From positions 1 to 45,048 of the forward strand of contig CAIYEN010000156.1 in NCBI GenBank assembly GCA_903925205.1: DNA of 45,048 bases, in the 5' to 3' direction. The notes beneath the pieces are model-generated. The model worked only from the letters and a program-made list of their open reading frames with translations, was not told the origin of the DNA and made no database searches. Below, in pieces: positions 17,364 through 24,540 of this stretch. This DNA comes from an uncultured Opitutia bacterium. GTDB lineage: Bacteria; Verrucomicrobiota; Verrucomicrobiia; Opitutales; UBA953. Within the stretch, counting starts at the first letter, position 1; each line of letters opens with the position of its first letter. The translations under genes were made by a program, and so were the position numbers.

Positions 17364-17996
17364 ATGGTTGCCATCGCCTTGCCTCCTCGTCCTGACCATC
17401 GCGTGCTCGTCTTGAACCGCCTCTGGCAGCCGGTGAACATCGTCGGCACCTTGCGCGCCATGAGCCTACTTTTCCGTGGTCGCGCCTCGGTCGTGCATTC
17501 CGATGAGTCGGGCCACCGCGTCTTCGCGGCGGCCGAATGGGTTTCCTATTCTTTAGCGGTGCCGCCGCCGGCCGCCGAGGCCGTGCGTTCGCCGTGCATC
17601 GTCCTACGCATGCCGCGCGTCTTGCTCTTGGGGGCCTACGATCGAGTGCCGCGGCGCGAAATCCGCTTCAGCCGCCGCAATGTCTACCTCCGCGACGCCC
17701 ATACTTGCCAGTATTGTGGCCGCGTCTTCCGGGAAGAAGAGTTAAACCTCGATCACGTCGTTCCGCGCGACGTCGGTGGGAAGACGAACTGGGAAAACAT
17801 CGTGACCGCCTGCGTCCGCTGTAATTCTCGGAAAGCGAACCGCCTACCCGAGCAGGCCGGCATGAGCTTGCGCCGTCCGCCCGTGAAGCCGAAGTGGCGC
17901 CTCGTCGTCGCCTCCTCCTTGGCGCCCGAAGAACAGCTCGCCTGGAAGGAGTTCCTAGAGGTCGCCCCCGCCGGTCAGTTGCCTTGGCGGAACTGA
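17364..17996 (+). CDS. HNH endonuclease family protein
   Basis: A 210-residue protein with a C-terminal HNH nuclease module. CQYCGRVFREEELNLDHVVPRDVGGKTNWENIVTACVRCNSRKANR gives two CxxC zinc pairs around the LDHVVP active-site His and the conserved Asn. The N-terminal ~90 residues (VLVLNRLWQPVNIVGTLRAMSLLFRGRASVVH) match the typical stand-alone chromosomal HNH proteins. The substrate is unknown; this type is widespread and not tied to a mobile element in this window. ATG at 17364 is preferred because VLVLNRLWQPVN is close behind. It ends in a hairpin at 17970-18002. Confidence 0.9.
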   Translation: MVAIALPPRPDHRVLVLNRLWQPVNIVGTLRAMSLLFRGRASVVHSDESGHRVFAAAEWVSYSLAVPPPAAEAVRSPCIVLRMPRVLLLGAYDRVPRREIRFSRRNVYLRDAHTCQYCGRVFREEELNLDHVVPRDVGGKTNWENIVTACVRCNSRKANRLPEQAGMSLRRPPVKPKWRLVVASSLAPEEQLAWKEFLEVAPAGQLPWRN

Positions 17997-18002
17997 ACCG
18001 GC
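17970..18002 (+). terminator. Stem-loop at the end of the HNH gene, between convergent genes
   Basis: GCCGGTCAGTT and AACTGAACCGGC form an 11-bp stem with one bulged base and a 10-base loop. The HNH stop codon (17994-17996) lies inside the stem. It has no T-run on either side, so a bidirectional role for the HNH gene and the convergent tRNA unit is inferred, not shown. Confidence 0.45.
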
Positions 18003-18010
18003 GAAGTCCT

Positions 18011-18084
18011 TGGTGCGGGTAACCAGATTCGAACTGGTGTCACCACTTTGGAAGAGTGGGGTCCTACCACTGAACGATACCCGC
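18011..18084 (-). tRNA. tRNA-Gly (anticodon UCC), CCA encoded
   Basis: The minus strand folds into a cloverleaf. The acceptor stem GCGGGTA (18078-18084) pairs with TACCCGC (18015-18021), the anticodon stem CCACT/AGTGG encloses the loop CTTCCAA with anticodon TCC, and the T-loop is GTTCGAATC. The 3' end carries the discriminator A, then an encoded CCA. It is almost identical to the tRNA-Gly at 18168-18241, differing at the anticodon loop, one T-loop base and the discriminator base. Confidence 0.97.
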
Positions 18085-18167
18085 GTGGCCAGGAAGGCGA
18101 CTATTCCGAGCGGGGCGGGTGAGGTCAAGCCAACCTCAGCCGAGGCGCGGTCCGGAAAGTCATCCTT

Positions 18168-18241
18168 TGGAGCGGGTAACCAGATTTGAACTGGTGTCAC
18201 CACTATGGGAAAGTGGGGTCCTACCACTGAACGATACCCGC
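18168..18241 (-). tRNA. tRNA-Gly (anticodon CCC), CCA encoded
   Basis: The minus-strand cloverleaf has the same acceptor, D and T stems as the tRNA-Gly at 18011. The anticodon loop TTCCCAT gives anticodon CCC and the T-loop reads GTTCAAATC. The discriminator base is U (T in DNA), followed by encoded CCA. The two genes lie 83 bases apart in the same direction and probably arose by duplication. They are likely co-transcribed, with this one first. Confidence 0.96.
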
Positions 18242-18255
18242 GCTAAAGGACCGCT

Positions 18256-18284
18256 AGAATTGCCCACCCCCCGTCCCCAGTCAA
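18256..18284 (-). promoter_or_regulatory. Candidate sigma-70-type promoter of the tRNA-Gly pair
   Basis: On the minus strand TTGACT is followed after 17 bases by AATTCT, a good -35 and a weak -10, placed about 15 bases before the first tRNA-Gly. The location fits; the weak -10 keeps confidence low. Confidence 0.4.
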
Positions 18285-18341
18285 GCCGAGGGCTCGCGTG
18301 TTTGCGCTTTCCGCCCGCCGGCCCATCGTCATCTTGCTCCT

Positions 18342-19535
18342 ATGCCGCGCCCGAAGACCAAAAAGAAGCCCGCCGCCCGCTCGGACGATGTCCTGCTGAT
18401 GGCCACCCCGACCAAGAACGCCGACCTCCGGTGGTTCTCTGGTTTTCACGCCTCGGATCCGTTTCCGGCGTTCAGCGCCCAAGGCCGGAAGGTGGGGCTC
18501 TTGCCTTTATTGGAAGTCGGCCGAGCAAAGGCGGAATCCGATTTGGACGAGGTGCTCAACTTGACGGAGATCATCACCGACCTCCGTCGGACCAATCCGA
18601 CCGCCGCCATTGCCGACGCCATCGTGTTCGCGGCTTTGCAGCGCGGGGTGAAGAAATTCCGCGTCCCCGGCGACTTCCCGGTCGCCCTATTCCTGCGTTT
18701 ACAGGAACTTGGCTTGGAGCTGATCGCCGCCGGTTCCTCGCGCGATGAGCGCTCGACGCCGCACCTTTTCCCCCACCGCTGGGTGAAATCGAAGGCCGAA
18801 TTGGATGGCATTCGCGCCGGTAACCGGGCCGCTTGTGCCGGTTTCACGGCCGTCGAAAACGCCCTCGCCGAAGCCCGTCCGGATAAAAAGGGTCGCTTAC
18901 TTTGGAAGGGAAAAGTCCTCACCTCAGAAATCCTCCAAGAAGAAGTGCAGGCCGCGACGGTCCGCGCGGGAGCTCTCTGTGATACCGGTTTAATCTGTGC
19001 CCCGGGCGACCAGGCCGTCGACTGCCATAATAAGGGGACGGGACCGATTCACATGAATCAACTGATCGTCTTGGACATCTTCCCGCGCGACTTGGCTTCG
19101 TGGCATTACGGCGACATGACCCGCACCTATTTGAAGGGGAAGGCTTCACCCGCCCAGCGTAAGATGGTCGAAGCCGTCAAGGCGGCCCACGGTCGGATCA
19201 TCAAGGCCTTGCGCGCCGGCGTCACCGGCGCTGAGATCCATCGCATCCCCGTCGATTATTTCAAGTCCCTCGGCTACGAGACGGGACCAAATAAACTAGG
19301 CGTGTACGTCGGCTTCTTCCATGGCTCCGGTCACGGCCTGGGTTATGACATCCACGAAGAGCCGTTCCTGTCTTTGCGGAACCCCAACCCTCTGGTGGCG
19401 GGCAATGCAATCACGGTCGAGCCCGGACTTTACTATCCAGGGATTGGCGGCTGCCGCTTTGAAGACTGCGTCGTCATCACGAAGACGGGCTGCGAACTGC
19501 TGTCGAAGCATCCCTACAACTGGGAGATTGCCTGA
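18342..19535 (+). CDS. M24 family metallopeptidase (Xaa-Pro aminopeptidase/prolidase-like)
   Basis: M24 peptidases of this type remove N-terminal residues next to proline using two metal ions. The 397-residue product has an N-terminal creatinase-like domain and a C-terminal pita-bread domain. All five metal ligands are visible: two Asp in LDIFPRDLASWHYGDMTRTY, the His in GSGHGLGYDIHEEP, the Glu in ITVEPGLYYPG and the Glu in CRFEDCVVIT. ATG at 18342 begins a lysine-rich MPRPKTKKKP lead with no signal peptide, so it is cytoplasmic. A small conserved gene follows 1 base later. Confidence 0.88.
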   Translation: MPRPKTKKKPAARSDDVLLMATPTKNADLRWFSGFHASDPFPAFSAQGRKVGLLPLLEVGRAKAESDLDEVLNLTEIITDLRRTNPTAAIADAIVFAALQRGVKKFRVPGDFPVALFLRLQELGLELIAAGSSRDERSTPHLFPHRWVKSKAELDGIRAGNRAACAGFTAVENALAEARPDKKGRLLWKGKVLTSEILQEEVQAATVRAGALCDTGLICAPGDQAVDCHNKGTGPIHMNQLIVLDIFPRDLASWHYGDMTRTYLKGKASPAQRKMVEAVKAAHGRIIKALRAGVTGAEIHRIPVDYFKSLGYETGPNKLGVYVGFFHGSGHGLGYDIHEEPFLSLRNPNPLVAGNAITVEPGLYYPGIGGCRFEDCVVITKTGCELLSKHPYNWEIA

Positions 19536-19536
19536 G

Positions 19537-19833
19537 ATGGCGAAGGGGCGCGGGCGGGCGGGGACGCATACCACCGTCACAGACGCCGCTCGCCCCGTCG
19601 TTGACCTCCTCGAGAAACACGGCCGGGTCTCCCGGGGTGTCATCCAGGCGCGGGTGAGTGCCCGTCGTCATTCCATCAAAGTCATGCCGCTGGAGGGGGG
19701 CTTACGCGTGACCGTCGTTTCCAAGGGCTCGCGCCAGGAACTGCATGCTTACGGGATTACCGTCGCGCAGGCGCGGCAGATTCTCACGTCGACAGCCCTC
19801 GCGGGTTACCTGATAAATTTTGCCGGTGAATGA
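19537..19833 (+). CDS. Small conserved protein, possibly DUF2103-like
   Basis: A 98-residue basic protein. HTTVTDAARPVVDLLEKHGRVSRGVIQ followed by IKVMPLEGGLRVTVVSKGSRQELHAY recalls, from memory, the DUF2103 'predicted metal-binding' family (an N-terminal His segment, then a GxRV...KGS-xQE core); this is uncertain. ATG at 19537 comes 1 base after the M24 stop, and its end overlaps the start of pabB, so it sits inside a compact operon. No function can be assigned. Confidence 0.65.
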   Translation: MAKGRGRAGTHTTVTDAARPVVDLLEKHGRVSRGVIQARVSARRHSIKVMPLEGGLRVTVVSKGSRQELHAYGITVAQARQILTSTALAGYLINFAGE

Positions 19834-21304
19834 CGCGCCCTCCATCCTCGCCGAAACGACCCTCGCCGATTGGGCGGCGGTCGGTCCGGGGTGGACGCAC
19901 CTCCCTTACCTCGCCCGCTTTTCGGCGGCGGGCTTGCCGGCGGATTGGCGTGCGTTGCTCCGCGGCCGTTTTCACGCTGTCCTGGAAAGTGGGCGCACGG
20001 GCAGTCTGACCATCGCCGTGCCGACGTCGGCCCGAGCCACGGTTTTCACCGCCGATGGGCGGGTGGTCGTGCATGCCGACGACGGTGCCCACGAAGCGGG
20101 CACGGATAAGCCCTTGGAGGCTTTGCGGCGCTGGTCGCAGGCCCACCGCACGCCGACTTTCCCCGGCTGGCCGGTTTTTCAAGGCGGCCTCATCGTCGCG
20201 CTCGGTTACGAGCTGGCGACGCAGTTCGAGCCCGTGCCCTCCGCGCGGGCGGATGTGCCTTGTCCGTCCGCTGTTTTCTTAGAGGCGACCGAGGCCTTTG
20301 TTTACGATGACGCACGGCATGAATTGACCGTGGTGGTGCTCGGCCCTGTGGCCAATCGACCAGAGACGACTTGGCGCGAAGCCCGGCGGCGCGCGGTGGA
20401 GTTGAGGCAGGCCTGGCAAGAAGCCAGCACAGTGGCCGCTCCGATTTTACCCACGACGACCCAGCCGGCGGTACCGTTGGCGGAGTCTTTACCACAGCCA
20501 GAATTTGAAGCCGCGGTTCGTCAGGTACAGGCTTATATCTCTGCCGGTGACACCTATCAGGTAAACCTCTCGACCCGTCTCGAGGTGCCGGTGGTTAATC
20601 CGGCCCTTGCCTACGCTGCGCTGCGCCAAGCGAACCCCTCGCCTTACATGGGCTTGCTGAGTCTCCCGGCGGGGACTTTGGCCTGCGGCTCACCGGAACT
20701 GTTGGTCGAAGTGACGGGCGGGCGGATTGCATCTCGGCCAATTGCGGGCACGCGCCCGCGCGGCGCGGATGCGGCTGCCGACGAAGCGTGGGCGCAGGAG
20801 CTGGCGGGCGATACGAAGGAACGCGCCGAGCACTTGATGCTCGTCGATTTATTGCGCAACGATGTCGGGCGCGTGGCGGCCCCAGGCTCGGTCCACGTGC
20901 CCGAGTTCATGGCCGTGGAGAAATACTCGCACGTCATGCACTTGGTTTCACAAGTCGAAGGCCGCTTGGCCGCTGGGATCGGTCCCGCGGACGTCGTCCG
21001 GGCCTTGTTCCCGGGTGGCACCATCACGGGCGCACCCAAAGTGCGAACGATGCAGATTATCACCGAACTCGAACCCGTCGCCCGTGGTTTTTATACGGGC
21101 TCCATTGGTTGGATCGGCGCGAACGGCGACCTCTGCCTCAACATTGTTATCCGTTCTCTCTGGACGACGGCCGGCCGCAGTTTCATCCAAGCTGGCGCTG
21201 GTATCGTTGCGGATTCTCAGCCCGAACGTGAACATGCGGAATCCTGGCGGAAGGCGCAGGCTCCACTCCTCGCCGCCGCCCGGGCGGCCTTGCCGCCATG
21301 CTAG
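19826..21304 (+). CDS. pabB: Aminodeoxychorismate synthase component I
   Basis: PabB converts chorismate plus ammonia to 4-amino-4-deoxychorismate in folate synthesis. The 492-residue product has a variable N-terminal domain and a chorismate-binding C-terminal domain. Visible motifs are SAGDTYQVNLSTRLEV, ASRPIAGTRPRG with the PIAGT typical of PabB rather than TrpE, LMLVDLLRNDVGR, PGGTITGAPKVRTM with the conserved Lys, and GSIGWIG. The start is uncertain: GTG at 19826 or TTG at 19820 both lie inside the previous gene. It overlaps the downstream PabC-like gene by 7 bases. No amidotransferase PabA is in the window. Confidence 0.9.
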   Translation: MNDAPSILAETTLADWAAVGPGWTHLPYLARFSAAGLPADWRALLRGRFHAVLESGRTGSLTIAVPTSARATVFTADGRVVVHADDGAHEAGTDKPLEALRRWSQAHRTPTFPGWPVFQGGLIVALGYELATQFEPVPSARADVPCPSAVFLEATEAFVYDDARHELTVVVLGPVANRPETTWREARRRAVELRQAWQEASTVAAPILPTTTQPAVPLAESLPQPEFEAAVRQVQAYISAGDTYQVNLSTRLEVPVVNPALAYAALRQANPSPYMGLLSLPAGTLACGSPELLVEVTGGRIASRPIAGTRPRGADAAADEAWAQELAGDTKERAEHLMLVDLLRNDVGRVAAPGSVHVPEFMAVEKYSHVMHLVSQVEGRLAAGIGPADVVRALFPGGTITGAPKVRTMQIITELEPVARGFYTGSIGWIGANGDLCLNIVIRSLWTTAGRSFIQAGAGIVADSQPEREHAESWRKAQAPLLAAARAALPPC

Positions 21305-22155
21305 CCTGGTGTTCGGGCGATTACTTAAATGTGCCGGACGGCGCGGAGGTCGCGACGCTCCAGCCCGGGCTCTGCGTCTTCGAGACCTTCGCACTCCGCG
21401 ACGGAAAGGTCGCTTGCTTAGGCGACCACCTCGCGCGCTTGGCCGTGGCCTGTCCGCGCCTTGGGCTCGACCCGCGCCGCTTGCATCTCGGGGCCGGCCC
21501 TTCGGCGGAGGCGTGGGGGCCGATCCTACGCAAGCTGCTCGCCCCCGCTGGCCTGACGGATGCGATTGTTCGATTGATTGTGGCCGCCCGCCCCGATGCC
21601 TTGGCGCGTGAATGGCTCAGCGTGCGGGCTTTACCGCCGACGCCGCCCGCGATGGATTTGTTTACCTTGCAGACCCGTCGCGATGTCCCCGAGTGGTTAC
21701 CCCGACCGAAGAGCGGACCTTGGCTGAACTCCGCCACGGCGTGGCGCGAACTCAAAACGTTCGCCGACCGGAGCGATGCCGAAGGCGTCCAGTGGGATGC
21801 GGCGGGCCATGTCAGCGAAGCCACACGGAGCTCCTTGGCTTGGTGGGATGGCGCCCGCTGGTGTTTCCCGGCGATTTCCACGGGGCGCTTAGGGGGAACG
21901 GCCGCGGCCCAGTTCCGGTCCGTCGTGGCCCAAGCCGGTCGACCCTGCGTCGATGTTGCCGTGCCGTTTCCGGTCGACGCTCAGTCCGTCGTCGTCTTGC
22001 GCTCCACCTTCACGGAGGGGGCGGTCTTGGCGCGTAGTTGGCAGTCGCCGCGGGGAGACGTGCGGTGGAGTCCGGCTGGTGACCAAGCGGAAGCCTTCGC
22101 CCGCCTCGCTGACTTAGCGGCGTGGCGCGCTCAGCGATCGGTCAGCCTGGCGTAA
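21298..22155 (+). CDS. pabC: PabC-like class IV PLP enzyme (aminodeoxychorismate lyase family)
   Basis: Aminodeoxychorismate lyase releases pyruvate from aminodeoxychorismate to give 4-aminobenzoate. The 285-residue protein fits fold type IV: VFETFALRDGKVACLGDHLARL near the start, IVRLIVAARPDA, then GVQWDAAGHVSEATRSSLAWW with the usual acidic residue, and ISTGRLGGTAAAQF. The family lysine normally just before the LN pair appears as Pro-Trp in SGPWLNSATAW, so the Schiff-base residue may be absent or shifted. It overlaps pabB, which supports a folate role. Its 3' end overlaps the convergent membrane gene by 25 bases. Confidence 0.8.
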   Translation: MLAWCSGDYLNVPDGAEVATLQPGLCVFETFALRDGKVACLGDHLARLAVACPRLGLDPRRLHLGAGPSAEAWGPILRKLLAPAGLTDAIVRLIVAARPDALAREWLSVRALPPTPPAMDLFTLQTRRDVPEWLPRPKSGPWLNSATAWRELKTFADRSDAEGVQWDAAGHVSEATRSSLAWWDGARWCFPAISTGRLGGTAAAQFRSVVAQAGRPCVDVAVPFPVDAQSVVVLRSTFTEGAVLARSWQSPRGDVRWSPAGDQAEAFARLADLAAWRAQRSVSLA

Positions 22156-22511
22156 AGCGGGAGGGCGGTCGACAAGATGAACAGCGTGAGGAAGGCCACG
22201 CTGGCCACGGCTGAAAAGCAGACGGCAACGAGGAGCGTCGCCATCTTGCTGGCCCCTTCGGTGTCGGGTTGGCGGTAGCCCTTGATGGCGACCCAGGTCG
22301 CGATGAGCCCGAGCGCGAGGAGGGTGAGGAGCGCGGCGGTGAAATGGTTGAAGAAGAAGCCGGTCACGCTGGGCAGCGTGCCAGGTTCGCCTTGGATCAG
22401 GGTGATGAGAATCGGTTGGGCGCGGAACGCTACGGTGCCCACGGCGGTGGGGAGGGCGGCGCTCAGGAACACGGAAAGGGCCGAGACGATTTGGAGCTCG
22501 CGGGGGTTCAT
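22131..22511 (-). CDS. Small polytopic membrane protein, unrecognised
   Basis: I do not recognise the family. The 126-residue product, starting MNPRELQIVSALSVF, has three to four hydrophobic segments: SALSVFLSAALPTAVGTVAF, HFTAALLTLLALGLIATWVAI, and a long C-terminal stretch with LLVAVCFSAVASVAFLTLFIL. Short polar loops lie between them. ATG at 22511 is chosen because the extra 21 residues of the longer frame are charged and low in hydrophobicity. It is convergent with the PabC-like gene and divergent from the CNNM gene 89 bases away. Confidence 0.65.
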   Translation of the reverse strand: MNPRELQIVSALSVFLSAALPTAVGTVAFRAQPILITLIQGEPGTLPSVTGFFFNHFTAALLTLLALGLIATWVAIKGYRQPDTEGASKMATLLVAVCFSAVASVAFLTLFILSTALPLYARLTDR

Positions 22512-22600
22512 GGCTGGATTGTTTCCATCGGGACCGTCGCGGTCAATGGCGGGATTCTCCCTCGCCAACGTCAAGCCATCGCCCTAGGGTCCCCGCTCCT

Positions 22601-23686
22601 ATGGAAGTCGGTTTTCTTTGGCCTATTTTTATCCTATTAAACGGCAGTGCCGCCGGCGTTTCGCTGGTCGCCGGTGTCGTCGCCGCCTTTTCCCCGGGCG
22701 AAATCGAGGAGCTGCGCCGGCAAGATGCGAAGGCCGCCGTGGCCTTAGAGCGGTGCCGGGGGGACCAAGGGAATACCTTGGCCGCCTTTGAAGTTCTGAC
22801 CGCCGCCTTCGTCGGGATGAGCGCGCTGCTGGGCGGGATTTTAGTTGGTAACCGTTTGTTGTCGGCCGTCGCTGGTTGGCAGATGGCCCTCGGGCTTGCC
22901 TTGGCGATTATCGCGGTTTCTTTCCTGATGTCTTGGCTCACGGTCATGCTGCCCCGCAAGCTGGGGATGCACCTCCGTCTCTCGCTCGCTCCCCGAATTG
23001 CCCCGGCCCTCACGCTCGTGCGCGGCGCCGCTTCCGTGCTGCGTAGCTTCGGTAAATTGCACGACTCCTTGGCCCCGCCCGAAGAGCCTGGGGTCGACCG
23101 CGCCGATGCCGATATCGGGAGCATGGCGCAGGCCGCCGCTCGTGAAGGCAAGATCACGCAGGCCGAAAGCACCTTGGTCGCCAACGCCGTGCGCCTGGAC
23201 GACATTCCCGTTTCGCAGGTCCTCACGCCCCGGCCCGTGGTCACGGCCGTCGATGTCGACCTCTCGGTCGGCGATGTCCTCCGCATGTATCCAAACGTCC
23301 CGCATGGCCGTCTGCCCGTGTGGGAAGGTAATCCTGATCGCATTGTCGGCATCGTTCGCCGGCGCGACATTTTGAAGGCCGCGGGCGAAGGCCGGCGCGA
23401 GGTGAAGGTCCGCGAACTCATGGGCAAGGCCCACATCGTCCCTGAAAATGCGACCCTCTCGGATGCCTTGCACGACCTCGTGCGCGCGCACCAGCAGCTG
23501 GCCGTCGTCGTCGACGAGTTTGGCGCCTTCGCGGGCGTGATCACCTTGGAAGACGTCTTTGAGTCCCTTTTAGGCGTGGAGATTTACGAGAAGGATGACC
23601 CGCATCCAGACATGCGTGAGTTGGCCCGCCAGCGTGGGCATCGGGTGGGCCGCCGTCCCTCGGGTGAAGCAGGCAATAAGCTATGA
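22601..23686 (+). CDS. CNNM/CorC-type transmembrane protein with CBS domains
   Basis: A 361-residue 'hemolysin-like' (CNNM/CorC, TlyC-type) protein, a family tied to magnesium or cobalt transport and ion homeostasis. The N-terminal half has hydrophobic segments (FLWPIFILLNGSAAGVSLVAGVVAAF; GWQMALGLALAIIAVSFLMSWLTVM) around a DUF21-like region. The second half is a CBS pair: TPRPVVTAVDVDLSVGDVLRMYP to GIVRRRDIL, and LVRAHQQLAVVVDEFGAFAGVITLEDVFESLLG, the family hallmark. The C-terminal HPDMRELARQRG is short, with no CorC-HlyC domain. Its stop overlaps the lgt start as ATGA. Confidence 0.87.
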   Translation: MEVGFLWPIFILLNGSAAGVSLVAGVVAAFSPGEIEELRRQDAKAAVALERCRGDQGNTLAAFEVLTAAFVGMSALLGGILVGNRLLSAVAGWQMALGLALAIIAVSFLMSWLTVMLPRKLGMHLRLSLAPRIAPALTLVRGAASVLRSFGKLHDSLAPPEEPGVDRADADIGSMAQAAAREGKITQAESTLVANAVRLDDIPVSQVLTPRPVVTAVDVDLSVGDVLRMYPNVPHGRLPVWEGNPDRIVGIVRRRDILKAAGEGRREVKVRELMGKAHIVPENATLSDALHDLVRAHQQLAVVVDEFGAFAGVITLEDVFESLLGVEIYEKDDPHPDMRELARQRGHRVGRRPSGEAGNKL

Positions 23687-24510
23687 GCCCCCCGGCGGTG
23701 CTGGCGACCCTCGCGTACTGGGTGCACGACCTCGACCCGGTCGCCTTCCGTTTTCCGGATGGCTGGCCATTGCGCGGCGTCCATTGGTATGGCCTCGCCT
23801 ATGCGACGGGTTTCCTCGTCGCTGCGTTGCTGTTGGCGCGCTGGCGTCGCCAGGCGCTGGCGCCCGTGCGGGATGCCCTCGACGAATCCGCGCTCATCAC
23901 CGCCATTATGCTCGGCGTTGTCCTCGGGGGTCGCTTGGGTCACGTGGTCCTGTACGCGCGTGCTGAATTCATGGCGGACCCGCTGATGGTCTTCCGGGTT
24001 TGGCAGGGCGGGATGGCCAGTCATGGCGGCTTCGTGGGCGTGCTCCTTGCGGCGGCCTGGTATGCACGGACTCGGCGGGTGCCGTTCCTTGCCGTGGGTG
24101 ACCTCGTCTGTGCGTTGGCCCCCGCGGGCATTCTCTTCGGTCGCCTCGCCAATTTCGTAAACGCGGAGCTCGTGGGGCGCGCGACGACGGTCCCGTGGGC
24201 GGTGATATTTCCGCGCGAAGGTCAGGAGCCGCGCCACCCCTCGCAACTCTATGAGGCTGTTGGCGAAGGCTTGCTACCGTTGCTCTGGATGCTCTGGCGT
24301 TACCCGCGGCGCTTGCCGCCGGGGCAGGTCGCGGGCGAGTTTCTCCTCCTCTATGCAGTGGCCCGTTTCATCGGCGAATGGTTCCGCCTGCCCGAAGACG
24401 GTTATATTCTTGGCCTGACGGCCGGCCAATTCTGGACCCTGCCGATGGCAATCGGTGGTCTTTATCTTATCCGCCGCGCGCGCGCTGGGGCGAAAGATGT
24501 TGCCCGCTGA
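23683..24510 (+). CDS. lgt: Prolipoprotein diacylglyceryl transferase
   Basis: Lgt adds diacylglycerol from phosphatidylglycerol to the lipobox cysteine of lipoprotein precursors in the inner membrane. The 275-residue polytopic product carries VHWYGLAYATGFLVA, RLGHVVLY, SHGGFVGVLLAAAWYARTR, the signature GRLANFVNAELVGR, HPSQLYEAVGEG and FLLLYAVARFIGEWFR in the right order. About seven membrane segments are apparent. It overlaps the CNNM gene by 4 bases and is followed by an aminotransferase after 30 bases. Confidence 0.94.
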   Translation: MSPPAVLATLAYWVHDLDPVAFRFPDGWPLRGVHWYGLAYATGFLVAALLLARWRRQALAPVRDALDESALITAIMLGVVLGGRLGHVVLYARAEFMADPLMVFRVWQGGMASHGGFVGVLLAAAWYARTRRVPFLAVGDLVCALAPAGILFGRLANFVNAELVGRATTVPWAVIFPREGQEPRHPSQLYEAVGEGLLPLLWMLWRYPRRLPPGQVAGEFLLLYAVARFIGEWFRLPEDGYILGLTAGQFWTLPMAIGGLYLIRRARAGAKDVAR

Positions 24511-24540
24511 AGCCGTCGGTGGGAGAAGCGTGACCGCGTC

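Noticed and set aside
18011-18241. The tRNA-Gly pair considered as an attachment site of an integrated element
   Set aside because: No integrase, no atypical gene block and no partial tRNA copy were found on either side; the two tRNA genes are both complete.
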